Assembly (NCBI GenBank): GCA_033296885.1 | Contig: MU863966.1 | Coordinates: forward strand, 62,001-126,000 | DNA: 64,000 bases | Reading direction: 5' to 3' | Source: Triangularia verruculosa | Lineage: Eukaryota; Ascomycota; Sordariomycetes; Sordariales; Podosporaceae | Part shown: positions 10,878-22,058 of the stretch, piece by piece | Layout of the letters: each line of letters starts with the position of its first letter | How positions within the stretch are numbered: the stretch's first letter is position 1 | Made by a program: the position numbers and the translations under genes | The notes under the pieces: model-generated | The model's database searches: none | Seen by the model: the letters and a program-made list of their open reading frames with translations, nothing else | What the model was told of the DNA's origin: nothing

Positions 10878-13800
10878 ATGGATTCAGACGTGGAGTCCGT
10901 CTTTGACGACGTCCAGAGTGAATCTGATGGATACGAGCCAGAGGTGGTACGTATGTTTCGTGGTGCCCTTTCCTCTGTTCTATGCACGAGCTTCTACCGA
11001 GACTGTCGCCAAATTGCCGAGCGGTGATGTCCCTAGCGGCAGATGAATACCTCTCGACATACCCTTGCCCACCCATTTCATACTAGAAACACTCGTCTTT
11101 TTACCAAAGCTAATTTCTCCAACTACAGAAGACGAAAGTTAAGGCTGCTCCCAAGAAGGCCCCTGCCGCGAAAGCTACCAAAATGGTCCAAACGAAGCTC
11201 ACAGCCGTCAAGGCCAAAGCTGCGCCCAAGAAGAGGACAAAACCAGACAGCGATGACGAAGATGACAGCGCTCTCTCCAGCACACCTCCGATGGCTAAGA
11301 AGCAGAAGAAGGCACCGGCGAAGAAGTCGAGCGGACAGCCACTGGCCGAGATCGAGAACGATAGTATGGTGATTGATGACGAGCCAGCGGCTTCAAAATC
11401 TAGCAAATCCGCCACCGAAACGTATCAGAAGCTCACCCAGCTTGAACATATTATCAAGCGTCCCGACACTTATATCGGCTCTGTTGAGCGCACTGATCAG
11501 AAGATGTGGGTTTTCAACAAGGCCGAGAAGTTGATGGAAAATCGGACTGTGTCTTTCGTCCCTGGTCTCTACAAGATTTTCGACGAGATTCTTGTCAACG
11601 CCGCAGATAACAGCCAGCGTGATTCCTCCATGACGTTTCTCAAGGTCACCGTGGATCGTGAGACGGGAGAGATCTCAGTGGAGAACAACGGCAAGGGCAT
11701 TCCGGTAGAGATGCACCAAAAGGAGGGTTGTTACATCCCTGAACTCATCTTCGGTCACTTGCTCACTGGTTCCAACTACGACGATGACGAAAAGAAGACA
11801 GTTGGCGGTCGCAATGGTTACGGCGCGAAACTTACCAACATCTTCAGTTTGAAGTTTACTCTCGAATGTCAGGACAGCGTCAACGGCAAACGCTACAAGC
11901 AGGTTTGGACCAACAACATGTCCAAGATGGAGAAGCCCAAGATCACCGCCAACAAGACTAGCGATTTCGTCAGGGTCACCTTCCTTCCGGACTACAAGAG
12001 GTTCGGAATGGAGAACGGAATCGATAATGATTTGGAGGGCCTCATGTACCGTCGTGTGTACGACATGGCCGGAACCATGTCTGGTGTCAAAGTATGGCTC
12101 AACGGAGAGCACCTCAAGATCGCCAAGTTCAAGGGTTACTGTCAACTATACGCCAAATCCATTGCCACAGAGCGTGGTGATATTGGTCCTGATGGGGAGA
12201 AGCCCGCCGCTGCAAACGTCGAGTATGAGGAAGTCAGGGACAAGGGTAGAACATGGCAGGTCGGGTTCACCGTCTCTGATGGTTCGTTCCAGCAAGTATC
12301 CTTCGTCAACAACATCGCCACGACGTCGGGTGGTACGCACGTCAACTACATTGCCGATCAAATCACCGATGCCCTCCTGAAGGAGCTCAACAAGAAGAAG
12401 AAGGGCCACGGTCTCAAGCCGGCCAACTTTCGGAACTACATCTTCATCTTCATCAACTGCTTGGTTGACAACCCTGCGTTCACTTCCCAGACCAAGGAAC
12501 AGCTCACCACCAAGCTCAGTGCCTTTGGCAGCAAGTGCGTCCTGAGTGATGCCTTTCTCAAGAAGGTCCAAAAATCAGAGGTCATCGCCAACATTATGGA
12601 GTTCGCTGAAAGGAAAGCGGACAAGATGCTGGCCAAATCTGACGGCAATAAGCGTGCTCGCGTCAGCAATGAGAAGCTTGTTGATGCCAACTTGGCAGGC
12701 ACAAAGCGCGGTCACGAGTGCACCCTCATCTTGACAGAAGGCGACTCAGCCAGAGCTTTGGCTGTTGCCGGCCGTGCCGTGCTCGATCCTGATCGTATCG
12801 GTGTCTTTCCTCTCCGTGGTAAGATGCTCAACGTGCGTGATGCTTCGACTGAGCAGATCATGAAGAACAAGGAAATCGAGAACATCAAGAAGTTCTTGGG
12901 CTTGAAACACAAGCAGGTGTACACCGATACCAAGGGTCTTCGATACGGCCATCTGATGATCATGGCTGATCAGGATTTGGACGGTAGTCATATCAAGGGC
13001 TTGCTCATCAACTTCCTTGAAGTTCAATTTCCTTCCCTCCTCCGCATCCCCAACTTCTTCCAGCAGTTCATCACTCCCGTCGTCAAGGTGTGGCAAGGCT
13101 CAAATCCCAAGAAGCCTCAACGGCCCAAGTCTTTCTTCAACCTTGTCGAGTACGAGCAGTGGAAAGAGCAAAAGAAAGACGAACTCCGAAAATGGAAGTA
13201 CAAGTACTTGAAGGGATTGGGTAGTTCTTCAAACGAAGACGCCCAGGTCTACTTCACTGATCTTGATCGCCATCTCAAGGAGTTTGAGACTCTCCAGCCG
13301 GAGGAGTCACAGATGCTCGACATGATTTTCAGCAAAAAGAAGGCCGACGCCCGCAAAGAATGGTTAGGCAACTTTGTTCCGGGAACTTTCCTCGACTCCA
13401 CGGCACAGAGGATCAGCTACTCTCAATTCCTTCAAAACGAGTTCATTCTGTTCAGTATGGCTGACAATATCCGATCGATCCCGTCAATGGTTGACGGCTT
13501 CAAGCCCGGTCAGCGCAAGGTCATCTACTCCGCGTTCAAGCGAAACCTTGTCAATGATCAGAAGGTCGTGGAACTTGCCGGTTACATTTCCGAACAGGCC
13601 GCCTACCACCACGGTGAACAATCTCTGCAGCAGACCATCATTGGTCTTGCCCAGACCTTCGTCGGTTCAAACAACGTAAACTGCCTGGAACCTAGCGGTA
13701 ACTTTGGTTCTCGTCTCTCTGGTGGCAAGGATTCTGCCAGCGCTCGTTACATTCACACGAGGCTGTCCCCGTTCGCACGCAAAGTCTTCTCCAAACTTGA

Positions 13801-16342
13801 TGAGCCGAACTTGGAATATCAGTTCGATGATGGAAACATGATTGAGCCCAAGGTGTATGCCCCTATCCTTCCAATGGTCTTGGTCAATGGTGCCGACGGT
13901 ATCGGTACGGGTTGGAGTACCTCGATTCCTAACTACCACCCGATGCACATCGTGGAGAACCTCAGGCGCCGTATGGGCAGGCTGGACCCCGATGATACAG
14001 AGGAGAAGCCCTTTGTTCCTTTGGCACCGTGGTGGCGTGGTTGGAAGGGCACCCCGGAGCAGGAAGGGCCCACCAAGTGGCGGTTCAACGGTAGCATCAG
14101 GCAGGATGAACAAAATCCCAACGAGATCCATGTCACCGAATTGCCAATCCGCATGTGGACTGATGATTTCAAGTCCAAGCTCGAAGAAATCATCACCAAC
14201 GACAAGACTCCCACCTTTATCAAGGATTATAAGGAGTTTAACGATCACAAGACGGTCCATTTCATCATCGACATGGACGAGAAGCACCGGGAGGCCGCTG
14301 TCAGGGAGGGTCTGTTGGAGAAATTCAAGCTTACCACCACCATTTCGACAACCAATCTGGTGGCCTTTGACACGCAGGGCAAGATCAAGAAGTACGATAC
14401 TGTCGAAGAGATCATGGAGGAGTACTATCACTACCGTCTGAAGATGTACGAGGAGCGAAAGAAACACTGGCTCAAGGTGTACCATGCCGATTATCGGAAG
14501 CTCAAAAATCAGTACCGTTTCATCACGGAAATCATCGACAACAAGTTCGTCGTCAATCGAAAGAAGAAGGCAATTTTGGTGCAAGAGCTTCGCGATCGCG
14601 ACTATGAAGCATTCCCTCCGAAAGATGACAAGTCGGCCAAGTCTCCCGATCAGGAGATGGCGGCGGACGAGGCGGAAGATGATGATACCAGCGGAGGCGC
14701 TCGTGATTACGATTATCTGCTTTCAATGCCCGTCTGGTCCTTCACCAGTGAGCGTCTTGAGAGGCTCAAGAACCAGATCGCGGCGAAGAAGGCAGAGCAT
14801 GACGAGCTGCAAGCTCTCAGCGAGAAAGATCTTTGGGTCAAGGACCTGGATGCCTTCCAGGAGGAATGGGAAACACAACTGAAGCTTGACGACGAAATCA
14901 CCACCGGTATTCGCAGAATGGGCCGCCGTAAGTCGGATAAGCTCGGTGTAGGCAAGGGAGCATCTCGTCGTCGCAAGGATGATGACGCCTATGAGCCAGA
15001 GAAGAAGTCGAGGGCCAAGGCCATCAAAGCTGCCCCCATCAAGACGGAGAAAACTCAGCAGCGGTTCGCTGAGGCGTTCCAGGCAAAGGTCAAGCCGAAG
15101 CCTGTTGCCGAGAAAGAGAAACCAGACGTTGATGAAGGTGGTGGAATCTCAGATGACGATTTTGCCCTTCTGGGCAAGAAGGCAATGCCGATCAACACCA
15201 AGGTCAAGCAAGAGTCGGCGCCCCCTGCTGCCGAAGCAACCAATAGCCGTAACAAGCGCGCGGCTGCTACCAAGTCCAAATATGTCATATCAGATGACTC
15301 GGACGAAGACTTCATGGACCTGGGCAAACCCTCAGTAAAGGAAGACGTGGATGTGGCCTCTGCATCCGAAGAAGAGGTGGTGGAGAAGCCGCCAGCCAAG
15401 CGTACAGTGGCAGGCAAGGCTAAGCCATCGTATAAGCTCAGCGATGACGAGTCAGAGGAGGAAGTGGAAGAGAAGCCGCCCACGAAGCGTGCCGCTGCAA
15501 CCAAAGCAAAGCCATCTTACAAGCTCAGTGATGATGAGTCTGAGGATGATTTTGATGCCAAACCGCCAACCAAACGTGCAGCTGCGGCCAAGGCCAAGCC
15601 GGTGTATAAGCTCAGCGATGATTCGGATAGTGACGACAGCCTGAAGCTTGGCGATGTCGGTGCTATGGTCAAGGGCATAGGAGCTCCAGCTTCGAGCAGC
15701 AGCGGTGGTAGGCTTAGTCTGTTTGCCATGTCCGGCGCTGGGGATACATCGGTTCTTCCCAAGATGAAATCCAAGCCAGCCAAGCATAGCCTCGATATCG
15801 ATGACCACGACGACACCAACTACGAGGCACTCGCCAGGTCATCTCCTCTTAAAACCAAAGAGGATGATTTGGACGACTTCCTCTCAGACGATGACCTTCC
15901 CGCTGCCAAAGTTGCTCCCAAGCCTGCATCCAAGGCAAAGGCCCCTTTGAGTGTTGTCCCAGCTCCAGCTAAGAAGCGTGGACGTCCTACTGGAAGCAAA
16001 ACTAAAGACAGTGCTGAGCCAGCTGCCCCCAAGGTCAAGGCTGCTGCCACCAAAACCGCCAAAACAGCCGCCTCCAAGCCCAAGGCACCACACCTCTCCC
16101 CAGCAGCCAAGGCGTATGCTGCCAAAAAGGCCAAAGCTCAAAAGGCTTTGAGCGACGATGAAGAGGAGGATGATGTTATGGAAGATGCCCCATCCAGCCC
16201 GCCTGCAGCTAAGCCGAAGGCTAGGCCCGGTCGCGCTGCGGCGGTCAAGAAGAAGCCTATCGTGATTGACAGCGACGAGGATGACTCGATGGGTGGCGGC
16301 GGTGGAGAGGACAACAGCGATGACTTCGCAATGAGCGACTAG
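10878..16342 (+). CDS. TOP2: DNA topoisomerase II (1760 aa)
   Basis: Two exons, 10878-10946 and 11129-16342; the intron is GTACGT...ACTACAG and joins in phase 0. Type IIA topoisomerase of the nucleus, which passes one duplex through another with ATP and is needed for chromosome segregation. Order of domains: acidic N-terminus (MDSDVESVFDDV); GHKL ATPase with the N-box EILVNAADNS (about residue 176) and GRNGYGA (about 250); TOPRIM with EGDSA (Glu560), PLRGKMLNVR and the DxD of DQDLDGSH (Asp637, Asp639); breakage-reunion domain with the catalytic Tyr897 in SASARYIHTRL. The C-terminal 450 residues or so are charged and disordered, alternating acidic and Lys/Ala/Pro-rich parts, with three tandem 29-residue copies containing KPPTKR and YKLSDD (about 15382-15640). 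The length is somewhat above the yeast enzyme because of this tail. Confidence 0.97.
15382..15642 (+). repeat. Three tandem 29-residue (87-nt) repeats in the TOP2 tail
   Basis: Within the TOP2 C-terminal domain three consecutive units of 29 codons begin EKPPAKR, EKPPTKR and AKPPTKR, and each contains KAKP[SV]YKLSDD followed by an acidic cluster. A degenerate earlier copy (NKRAAATKSKYVISDDSDED) lies at about 15251-15312. The SDDE/SDDS clusters look like casein kinase II target sites. Confidence 0.85.
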
Positions 16343-16877
16343 ATAGATTCGATGAAGATAGGATGGAGGCAACAATTTGGGCTCCTGGGGGCCTTGTTTA
16401 TAGTAGGATTACATTCTTCAAGCAAAGCAGGTGATGGGAAACTGGTGGATGGGATGATGTCTGGTGTCGCATTTCTTTTGTTATTTGTATCAAGTTGTCG
16501 GTTTACTGTGTTGCGTATGTGTAATAGTAACAACATGTCATTTAGTTGAATGGGCGATGGCAGCCATGGTGTTGAGTGTATTGTACCTTGTATTGTAACA
16601 GAAGAGGTATCAGAAACACAAGCTGCCAAGAGTTGCTCCCCCCCCCACCTCCCTTCTTTGCCCCAATCAGGAAACAGTGACGTCGAGATAGCAGCCCGAT
16701 CTGGAGAGCTTCACTGTGCCTCCCTCCTGCCTGCGAACCAACAGTCTCTCGAACGTTACGATACCCAGAACAACAATAAAAAAAAATACCATATTTAAAG
16801 GCTGATTGAACCCACGTTACCTCAGCTCGAGGTATATAAATCTCTTACCAGCACATAAAGATCAAGCGGCCCAAAAA
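16343..16877. other. Intergenic: TOP2 3' flank and mscL promoter
   Basis: Between two same-strand genes. Contains a run of c at about 16639-16647, an a-run near 16781, and a TATA-like box directly before mscL. No coding frame supported. Confidence 0.5.
16833..16840 (+). promoter_or_regulatory. TATA-like box before mscL
   Basis: TATATAAA 38 nt before the mscL start codon. The position relative to the ATG implies a very short leader if it is used. The match is to the consensus only; use is inferred. Confidence 0.4.
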
Positions 16878-17548
16878 ATGCCCCGCCTCACGACAGAAGG
16901 AACCTACACCGACTCACCTCCACCAGGCCACAGCGGCACCTCGTACGACCCAGACGACGATGACGACCTCCTAGACCAGGGGCGCGCCAAAGCCCGCCGG
17001 TTCCTGAGCGGGTTCATCGACTTTGCGTTCCAGGGAAACGTGCTCGAGATTGCCTTCGGTCTGATCGTCGCGTCCATGTTCACCGCGCTCGTGACGTCGC
17101 TCATGACGGACATCCTCCTGCCGCCGCTGTCGGTGTTGCTGCCACTGAACAAGAACCTCGAGGAGAAATTTGCGGTCCTTCGGACGGGACCGAACTTTGA
17201 GAGGGAAAAGGGGTACAACACGCTGAAGCAGGCTCAGGAGGACGGCGCGGTGGTGATGGCGTACGGGTTCTTCCTGAACAGGCTGATCAACTTTGTGGGC
17301 GTGGGGTTGAGCCTGTACGGGATGGCGGCGACGTATCAGTATTTTTCAAAGGATCCGATTATCAAGCGTACTGTTAAGTGCAGGTACTGTAGGAAGAGTA
17401 TTAATGAGAAGGTGAGTCGATTTTCTGAGCTGGTTGGAAGGTGGCGGAGGAGGGTTGCGGGACGAGATGGCTAATGGGGAGTAAACAGGCTGCGAGGTGT
17501 ATCAATTGTACCAGTTGGCAGGATGGGAGGGAGGACCGGCTGTTCTAG
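16878..17548 (+). CDS. mscL: Large-conductance mechanosensitive channel MscL with zinc-ribbon tail (197 aa)
   Basis: Two exons, 16878-17411 and 17489-17548; the intron is GTGAGT...AAACAG and joins in phase 0. MscL is a homopentameric membrane channel opened by membrane tension that releases solutes in hypo-osmotic shock. The first helix FQGNVLEIAFGLIVASMFTA with TDILLPPL (about residues 53-82), and the second, GFFLNRLINFVGVGLSLYGM, match the bacterial family. Fungal additions are an acidic N-terminus (DPDDDDDLLD), a longer loop between the helices, and the tail CRYCRKSINEKAARCINC (Cys168, 171, 182, 185), a CX2CX10CX2C ribbon. The intron falls between the two CX2C knuckles, which supports the splice model. 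The protein is longer than the roughly 130-150 residues usual in bacteria. The family is known mainly from bacteria with scattered fungal members, so ancient transfer is a fair inference. Confidence 0.9.
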
Positions 17549-17807
17549 AGGGGCTGAAGGTCTCCGACATGGGGGTCGTTGATTGAGAGGAAATTGAATG
17601 TGTGTGGTGAGGAAGGAAGAAGGTCCGAAGTTTCTTTTGTGCTTGAGCATAGCCGTGGTTGTTTTCTCCTTCAGCATAGCATAGCCGGCAGGGGTAGCTG
17701 TTATATCAATTCCTGGCAGTAAATTTACATGTATCCTCATTTTTATACAACCAGAGCCATCATGACCGTTTCAGCAAACAGATCTGTATCTCCGTGTGAC
17801 AAGTCCT

Positions 17808-18481
17808 TTAGAGAAGCATGGCACCCGCACCGACGATAGCAGCGCCCATCATGATGGCGTTCTGGGTGATTTGAGGGACACCAGCAGTGCTGGTGCTCGT
17901 AGAGCCAGCAGCATCCTCCGTGTGGGTTCCGGTGTGGGTTCCGGTCTCAGTTGGGCCAGTGCTGGAAGAGGTGATGGTGGCGGCCTCAACATCCAGCTTC
18001 TCCAAACCCGCGGTGATGGTGACAGCCTGGATCTCCTTGGTGTAATCCCCTGCCACGTTCTGGAAAAGCTCGGTTCCAACAGGACTGATGATAGAGCCGG
18101 CACACCTGGCCTCTGAGCCAACGAGATCACACCCATACCGTTGTGTGCTGGTTGCAGTGTCAGTGAACGTTGTGAGAGCATGGGACATCGTGGAAGAACA
18201 TACACAGACTCTCCGGCGAGGTCAATGGAGAAGGTGCTGGGCCCCTGAACAACAGTCAACCCGGTGCCGAGACCGCAGTCGTTGGAATCAGCATCGGGAG
18301 GGCATGCAAGCAAATAGGTCGCCGCCGTGGCTTCGGCCGTGACGACAGATGCCCAGACTGTTTGCTTGTCGACACCGGGCAAGAAGAGACTCGTCACTGA
18401 AGTGGTTGCGGCCCCGACATCTTGAGCTGATGCCATGGCGCCGAGACCAGCAGTAACCAACAAGGCAGAAATGCGAACCAT
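17808..18481 (-). CDS. Secreted GPI-anchored-type protein (205 aa), paralogue of 19610-20384
   Basis: Two exons, 18204-18481 and 17808-18147; the intron (18148-18203, 56 nt) is GTATGT...CTGAC...CCAG and joins in phase 2. It has a signal peptide (MVRISALLVTAGLGAMASAQ), then a cysteine-containing domain with LACPPDADSNDCGLG and YGCDLVGSEARCAGS. A Ser/Thr-rich linker (TGTHTGTHTEDAAGSTST) follows, ending in a hydrophobic tail (AIMMGAAIVGAGAMLL) with small residues before it, the layout of a GPI anchor signal. It is probably at the plasma membrane or wall. The same domain with the same Cys positions and the same phase-2 intron occurs in the divergent gene at 19610-20384. No catalytic motif is visible; function unknown. 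Confidence 0.8.
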
Positions 18482-19609
18482 AGTGATGGCTCCAATCGGG
18501 ACTTTTCAGGGGTAAACGATGCAAAGGGTGCGCGTGAAACGAGACAAGAAAATAACGCGTAAAGACGAACAACAAAAAGAGGGACTAACGAGAATATTAT
18601 ACAACACAGTAGAAGCTACATCCACATCTTCTAGGCAACTTACCCCGTATTCGTATCAAAGCCGCGTCCCTGAAAGGAATTACCGTACCAACAAATCAGC
18701 GACCCGTTTGACAAGATTCGCCAACGACACATGATCCCTGTATGACTTCATCCCAAACTCCAACCGCGCCCATCTTCTCATTTGTAGGCATTGCGGTTGC
18801 GAGTCCCAGAACAGAAGGAGGAAACCCAGCAAAAAGAAAACCATCCCGCCCTCGGGGGTGCTAGGGTGACTGATTGACAGCGCATCCCGTGTCCAAAACA
18901 GCAGGAGTTGAGATGGCAGGAAAGATCGACGACAACGTCACCCTAGTTTTCAGGTATGTATAATAGTATGTAGTGGCTTTTGCCCGGTGTGTCGGGGTAG
19001 CCTTTGAAGCCGACATCTGTCGTGACCCCCGGCCAGGCGCCCATTAGACCCCACCGTCCCGGCACTTGCAAGCAAGCCATGGTGTGGGGCGTGAGCACAG
19101 GCCCACTGAGGTGCCTTGCTCTCCTTCTTGTTGACTTGCAGCCAGAACCACTTGCCTTTTTCCCTCACTATCCACCAATGTTACGTATTGTCCACCACAT
19201 CGCTCGCTGGCCCCTGATACATGGACTTTGCAGAAACTCATGCCCACAACAGATACGCAACTCCAATGCAGGCGTGCCCGTTTTCTCACAGGTTCAGAGA
19301 GCACAACCCGACGGGTTGCATCGTGATGTGCGGCTTGGCAACAAAGTCTGGACTACTAACACGAACGACTCAGAGGCATGTCTTGGCGGCGGCCCCCTCG
19401 CCAAGAGCGCCGCCAACGCCAAGAACGCGATTCCCATCGTCCGGACAAAACAGCGCAGGTCTGCGCATTACCGTCCAGCCGTTCTAGATCGAGTTTTGAC
19501 AATCCCATCCTTTCTCCTCCTGTAAACTCCTCTTCCTCTATGAACCTCTGTATTGTTGCAATGGCTTCCAGATCGAAAGCGTAACCGCTCCGCCACACCT
19601 CGCAACATT
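18482..19609. other. Divergent promoter region of the two GPI-protein genes
   Basis: About 1.1 kb between two start codons pointing away from each other. No supported coding frame or repeat. It should hold both promoters. Confidence 0.5.
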
Positions 19610-20384
19610 ATGAGATTCCGGCTGGGGGAACGGCGGCGCGGAGAACAGGTCTCTACCTGGATCTGCACCGCGGCCGTAGTAGCGCAGGCAATCGGCGCTG
19701 CACACAGCCAATCCACCATATCCGTCTACATACCGGGCTATGCGGAAGCTCACTGGGCACCTCTTCGCGGAAGCATCATCGGCAGCGTGAGTTTTTTTTT
19801 GGATTTGGGATTTGTTCAAATATCATTTCTGACTAAACAAATCTCAGGACCAATCCGCAACGACATACACCGTGTTCTGTGCGGAGAAGGCGCCAGATTG
19901 TCAGATTGCCGGTGACCTTCCCTTTGTCTTTACGGAAGGCCCAGAGACATTGAAATATGGTGGAATTGCCCCCGGCACATTGTTCGTTTGAGATCCTGTT
20001 TCCTCCGGGTCTGGACGGACGAAGGCAAACTGACCGAGCAACAGGACGGCTGGCCTCGAATGCAATTTGGACGGCACGACGGCCGCAACTTGTACAGGAT
20101 CCTCATCCTTTGGGGCGAACCACTGGGAGGGTACCATCACAGGTCCGACACAAACTGTGTGGACAAAAACTTTCGCAGCCCCTGAGGTAACTTGGGGGAC
20201 CTTGACACTGACAACACCGGGCCCATTACCCAACACGATTGACATTGAGGGGACACCAGCAGCCTCGCTGATAACAAACTCACCTGTCAAGGGCTCCGGA
20301 TCTAGTATGGGCCCCCGGAGAGCAAGCTGGATGCCTATAATCTCGTCTGGGGCTGCTGTCTTGATTGTTTTGGCGTATATGTAA
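19610..20384 (+). CDS. Secreted GPI-anchored-type protein (216 aa), paralogue of 17808-18481
   Basis: Three exons: 19610-19786, 19848-19981 and 20045-20384. Intron 1 is GTGAGT...CTGACTAAA...CTCAG (phase 0); intron 2 is GTTCGT...CTGAC...CAACAG (phase 2). The 216-residue product starts with a basic then hydrophobic leader (WICTAAVVAQAIGAAHSQ), followed by ISVYIPGYAEAHWAPLRG, TTYTVFCAEKAPDCQIAG and LECNLDGTTAATCTGSSS. It has a Ser/Thr/Pro region and ends in a hydrophobic segment (WMPIISSGAAVLIVLAYM), as expected for GPI attachment. It aligns with the neighbour at 17808-18481: T-Y-x4-C-x5-8-C, then C-x-L-x-G-[ST]-x-A-x-C-x-G-S. The last exon is 340 nt in both. Cell-surface location inferred; no enzymatic motif seen. 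Confidence 0.75.
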
Positions 20385-22058
20385 TGGGGCGCGGAAACGG
20401 CGTTTGATGGTTTTATGTGCTCTGGTCACGGTTTAGGGTTGGTGATGACATACGGCATGGTGTTTTGTTTCTTATTCCAGATTCTTTTCCTGAAGTACGG
20501 ATACCCCTTTAAGTCAAGTGTATTTCCGAGGTTGTACAGAAACATATCGGGACCGGAAAAAATCCGGATTGACTGCGTGGCTACATGTCGATTCCAGTAC
20601 AATAGCCCTGGGCTCATCACAACGACATACTTCTCTCCTCACCAGCAGCTGGAGATGCAAGGTGAGGATGGCCCACTCCACTTGGCAGCACCTGCTGAAA
20701 GGACATCAAGTCGCGCGGCAAGGTCCGCTGACCTGTCGGCCAGCCGTTCGGATTTCACTGTGAGGGTCTTGTTTCAGATTTTGGAGAACACCCGCCGAGA
20801 TAAACGTGGCGTGTGCTAGCAACCAATCAACAGCCTGCCCAACTGACAGGCCCTGACCACCGCTTCCCCGCAGGAGCATCGTAAGCTTGGCACCGCAGTC
20901 CTCCGATTTCAACATCACATCTTCAAATGCCAAAAACAGCTCGCTGGTAACCTATTGCTCTCACCCAGGAGCCGCAGTATGAGAAGGGATTGCTGCACAC
21001 ATGGCCCCCATCTTAGTTTCGATAACCTAGACGCAAACACAGCTGGGCATCAAGGCCCCTCAACGCTGCATTTTCTGCTTGATGCAAACTGAGCCTCATT
21101 TTGACGGACAGGGCTTTCCTCGACCGCAAACCAGAACGTGTAGCTCTGGGTCGGCGTCTTGTTTACTAAGCGCACAAACGCGCGCGCTTCTGGAAAGACA
21201 TGTACTGACCGTGAGCCATCGAGCTCGAGCGCCTCGGCACTTGGTCAAGCTTCATGTGAAGTCTTGGAATCAACAGTCGATCAGATGCTGCTGTCCACTC
21301 GCATCTGGTGGGAAATGGCACGAATGGAAACGAAACATGCTAAAATAATTCTAGGGGTGCAAGGCTTACCCGCAGTGGGGGTGTCATTGACCAGGTCCGA
21401 GATGCCTTATTGGCTCGCAGGAGACGAGAGTACCTCCCCAAAGCTTTTGCTCAGCGCCGCAAGGAGATCGGCCCTGGTGATGGGTCTCTCCTTCTTCGTG
21501 CAGCAGGGATGCAACCTTGGACAGTGAGTTGGCTTGTTACATCCGATCTCTTCTTTTAAGAAGTTGACAGGTCCCGGCCGTTTGGGCCTTCCCGTCCGTT
21601 CTGTTGCTCAAGTCCTTGCTTGTCTTTCCTATTGTCAACCAGTTGACGGCCGAGCGTGTGTGTGTGTTGACCACCGACCTTCGTTTTTGTATTGTTCTTT
21701 TCACCTCGATTGCCCGCCAAGCGAGGCTATTGCTCCATTCGTTTCTAATCTGCTGCTATTGTATCTTTGTACAATAAGCCACAAGTTTGACTCCTTCCGG
21801 GACCATACGCACACGTTGAAATATTTTTCCTTTTGCCTCTATCACGCTGCTCTTCTTCTAAATCGTCAACGCCACACTCAACACGGACGACGACAACGAG
21901 ATATTGCCTTTTCCACAAAGACTTGACGGTTTGCTTCTAGCTTCCACCTTTACTTTGCCTGCTGCGCGGCCGCTTTGCTTTCGGTATCATCTATCTGCAG
22001 GCCAACAGAGACATCACTACTACGAAAACATCCGAAAGAGTTCACCCACAAGCCCACC
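20385..22058. other. Intergenic; possible gene remnant on minus strand
   Basis: The 5' flank of the GH76 gene. On the minus strand, 20706-20933 (75 codons, amphipathic helices such as AVDWLLAHATFISAGVLQNL) and about 21050-21240 (frame containing VNKTPTQSYTFWFAVEESP) look protein-like. They are separated by stops, and I could not join them. The region 21640-21960 is pyrimidine-rich, as in a fungal 5' leader. Confidence 0.35.
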
